This document shows, piece after piece, positions 6,016 through 6,669 of a DNA stretch of 6,669 nt. The DNA comes from Sulfitobacter sp. (GTDB lineage Bacteria > Pseudomonadota > Alphaproteobacteria > Rhodobacterales > Rhodobacteraceae), in assembly GCA_026421135.1 (NCBI GenBank), contig JAPKCR010000125.1, forward strand, positions 1-6,669, written 5' to 3'. The position numbers and the translations under genes were made by a program. The first letter of the stretch is position 1. Each line of letters starts with the position of its first letter. The notes below the pieces were generated by a model, which had not been told where the DNA came from, did not search any database, and saw only the letters and a list, made by a program, of their open reading frames with translations.

Positions 6016-6669
6016 ATGAATATGGCCGCCATGCAGTCTCGCGCCCATTCCCTGATACCTGGTGTGTTGGTGGCTTTGATCATCGCGATGGCAAGCAAGT
6101 TTGTGTCTGAACACTATGGCGCGCCTTCAATGTTGCTGGCGCTCTTGTTCGGGATCAGTTTGAATTTTCTTGTCGATGATCCACGCTGCGGACCGGGCAT
6201 CGCATTCACTTCGAAGACATTGCTGCGGTTGGGCGTGGCGCTGTTGGGATTGCGCATTAGTTTCGGGATGATGAGCGGGCTTGGCTGGCCCATTGTTGCG
6301 ATGGTGGTGCTGATGGTGCCCACGACAATTGGCTTTGGCTTTGTCGCTTCGCGGTTTTTCGGTTTTCGCTATCGCTTTGCCTTTTTGTCGGCAGGGGCCG
6401 TTGCGATCTGCGGGGCCTCTGCCGCCCTCGCCATCGCTGCAATCCTGCCGAAGGATGAAAAATCAGATGACAGGCTGGTGTTCACGGTTGTCGGAGTCAC
6501 CATTTTGTCGACGATCGCGATGATCATCTATCCTATCCTTAGTCAGGTGCTGGGATTTGACGATGTGACGGCGGGCATTTATCTGGGGGCCACGATCCAT
6601 GATGTGGCACAAGTTGTTGGTGCGGGGTTTTCAATCTCTGAACAGGCAGGTGAAACGGCGACTTTGGTG
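6016..6669 (+). CDS. suyZ: YeiH/UPF0324-family membrane protein, SuyZ-like putative sulfite/sulfate exporter (partial, 5' end)
   Basis: The frame starting at ATG 6016 stays open for 218 codons to the window edge, so the C-terminal part is missing (family members are about 330-350 residues). The product is a multi-pass inner-membrane protein with at least five hydrophobic segments, near residues 13-28, 38-52, 69-82, 91-110 and 155-178. It shows the UPF0324 (YeiH) marks LLRLGVALLGLRIS (69-82), ICGASAALAIAAIL (131-144) and GATIHDVAQVVGAG (191-204). Proteins of this family next to suyAB are named SuyZ and proposed to export the sulfite or sulfate released from sulfolactate; transport has not been settled for the family as a whole. 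AGGA at 6003-6006 is nine bases before ATG 6016, and an in-frame TAA at 6010-6012 excludes an upstream start; in-frame ATGs at 6022 and 6031 fit the AGGA less well. It lies 49 bases after comC. Confidence 0.87.
   Translation, partial: MNMAAMQSRAHSLIPGVLVALIIAMASKFVSEHYGAPSMLLALLFGISLNFLVDDPRCGPGIAFTSKTLLRLGVALLGLRISFGMMSGLGWPIVAMVVLMVPTTIGFGFVASRFFGFRYRFAFLSAGAVAICGASAALAIAAILPKDEKSDDRLVFTVVGVTILSTIAMIIYPILSQVLGFDDVTAGIYLGATIHDVAQVVGAGFSISEQAGETATLV

Overview
The window is a single plus-strand gene cluster for uptake and breakdown of C3 organosulfonates, from 2,3-dihydroxypropane-1-sulfonate (DHPS) through 3-sulfolactate to pyruvate and sulfite. Gene content and order, the TRAP-type transporter, moderately high GC and strong protein resemblance point to an alphaproteobacterium of the marine roseobacter (Rhodobacterales) group. 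That placement is inference from family knowledge, because no rRNA or other taxonomic marker is present.

Layout from left to right: the 3' end of a TRAP transporter large permease (HpsM/DctM-like, 2-313); hpsN, DHPS 3-dehydrogenase of the histidinol dehydrogenase family (326-1633); hpsO, a short-chain dehydrogenase (1636-2394); hpsP, a zinc medium-chain dehydrogenase overlapping hpsO by an ATGA junction (2391-3377); suyA and suyB, the small and large subunits of (R)-sulfolactate sulfo-lyase (3390-3701 and 3713-4894); a strong hairpin (4902-4931); comC, a malate/L-lactate-dehydrogenase-family (R)-sulfolactate dehydrogenase with a GTG start (4959-5966); and the first 218 codons of a YeiH/UPF0324-family membrane protein (SuyZ-like, putative sulfite or sulfate exporter) that runs off the right edge (6016-6669).

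How the genes work together (family knowledge plus context): the TRAP system imports DHPS. HpsO and HpsP probably interconvert its enantiomers by oxidation and reduction at C2. HpsN oxidises (R)-DHPS by four electrons at C3 to (R)-sulfolactate. SuyAB cleaves this to pyruvate and sulfite. ComC links (R)-sulfolactate with sulfopyruvate. The SuyZ-like protein probably removes the sulfite or sulfate produced. From the transporter to suyB all gaps are 12 bases or less, so these genes look like one operon. The 64-base gap with the hairpin before comC is the only clear structural break.

No stretch longer than 65 bases lacks a gene. I saw no tRNA, rRNA, CRISPR array, insertion sequence or phage gene, and no transcriptional regulator of the pathway inside the window. 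The pathway is known; the less expected points are the suyB-comC hairpin, the palindrome ahead of suyZ, and comC without an slcC partner in view.
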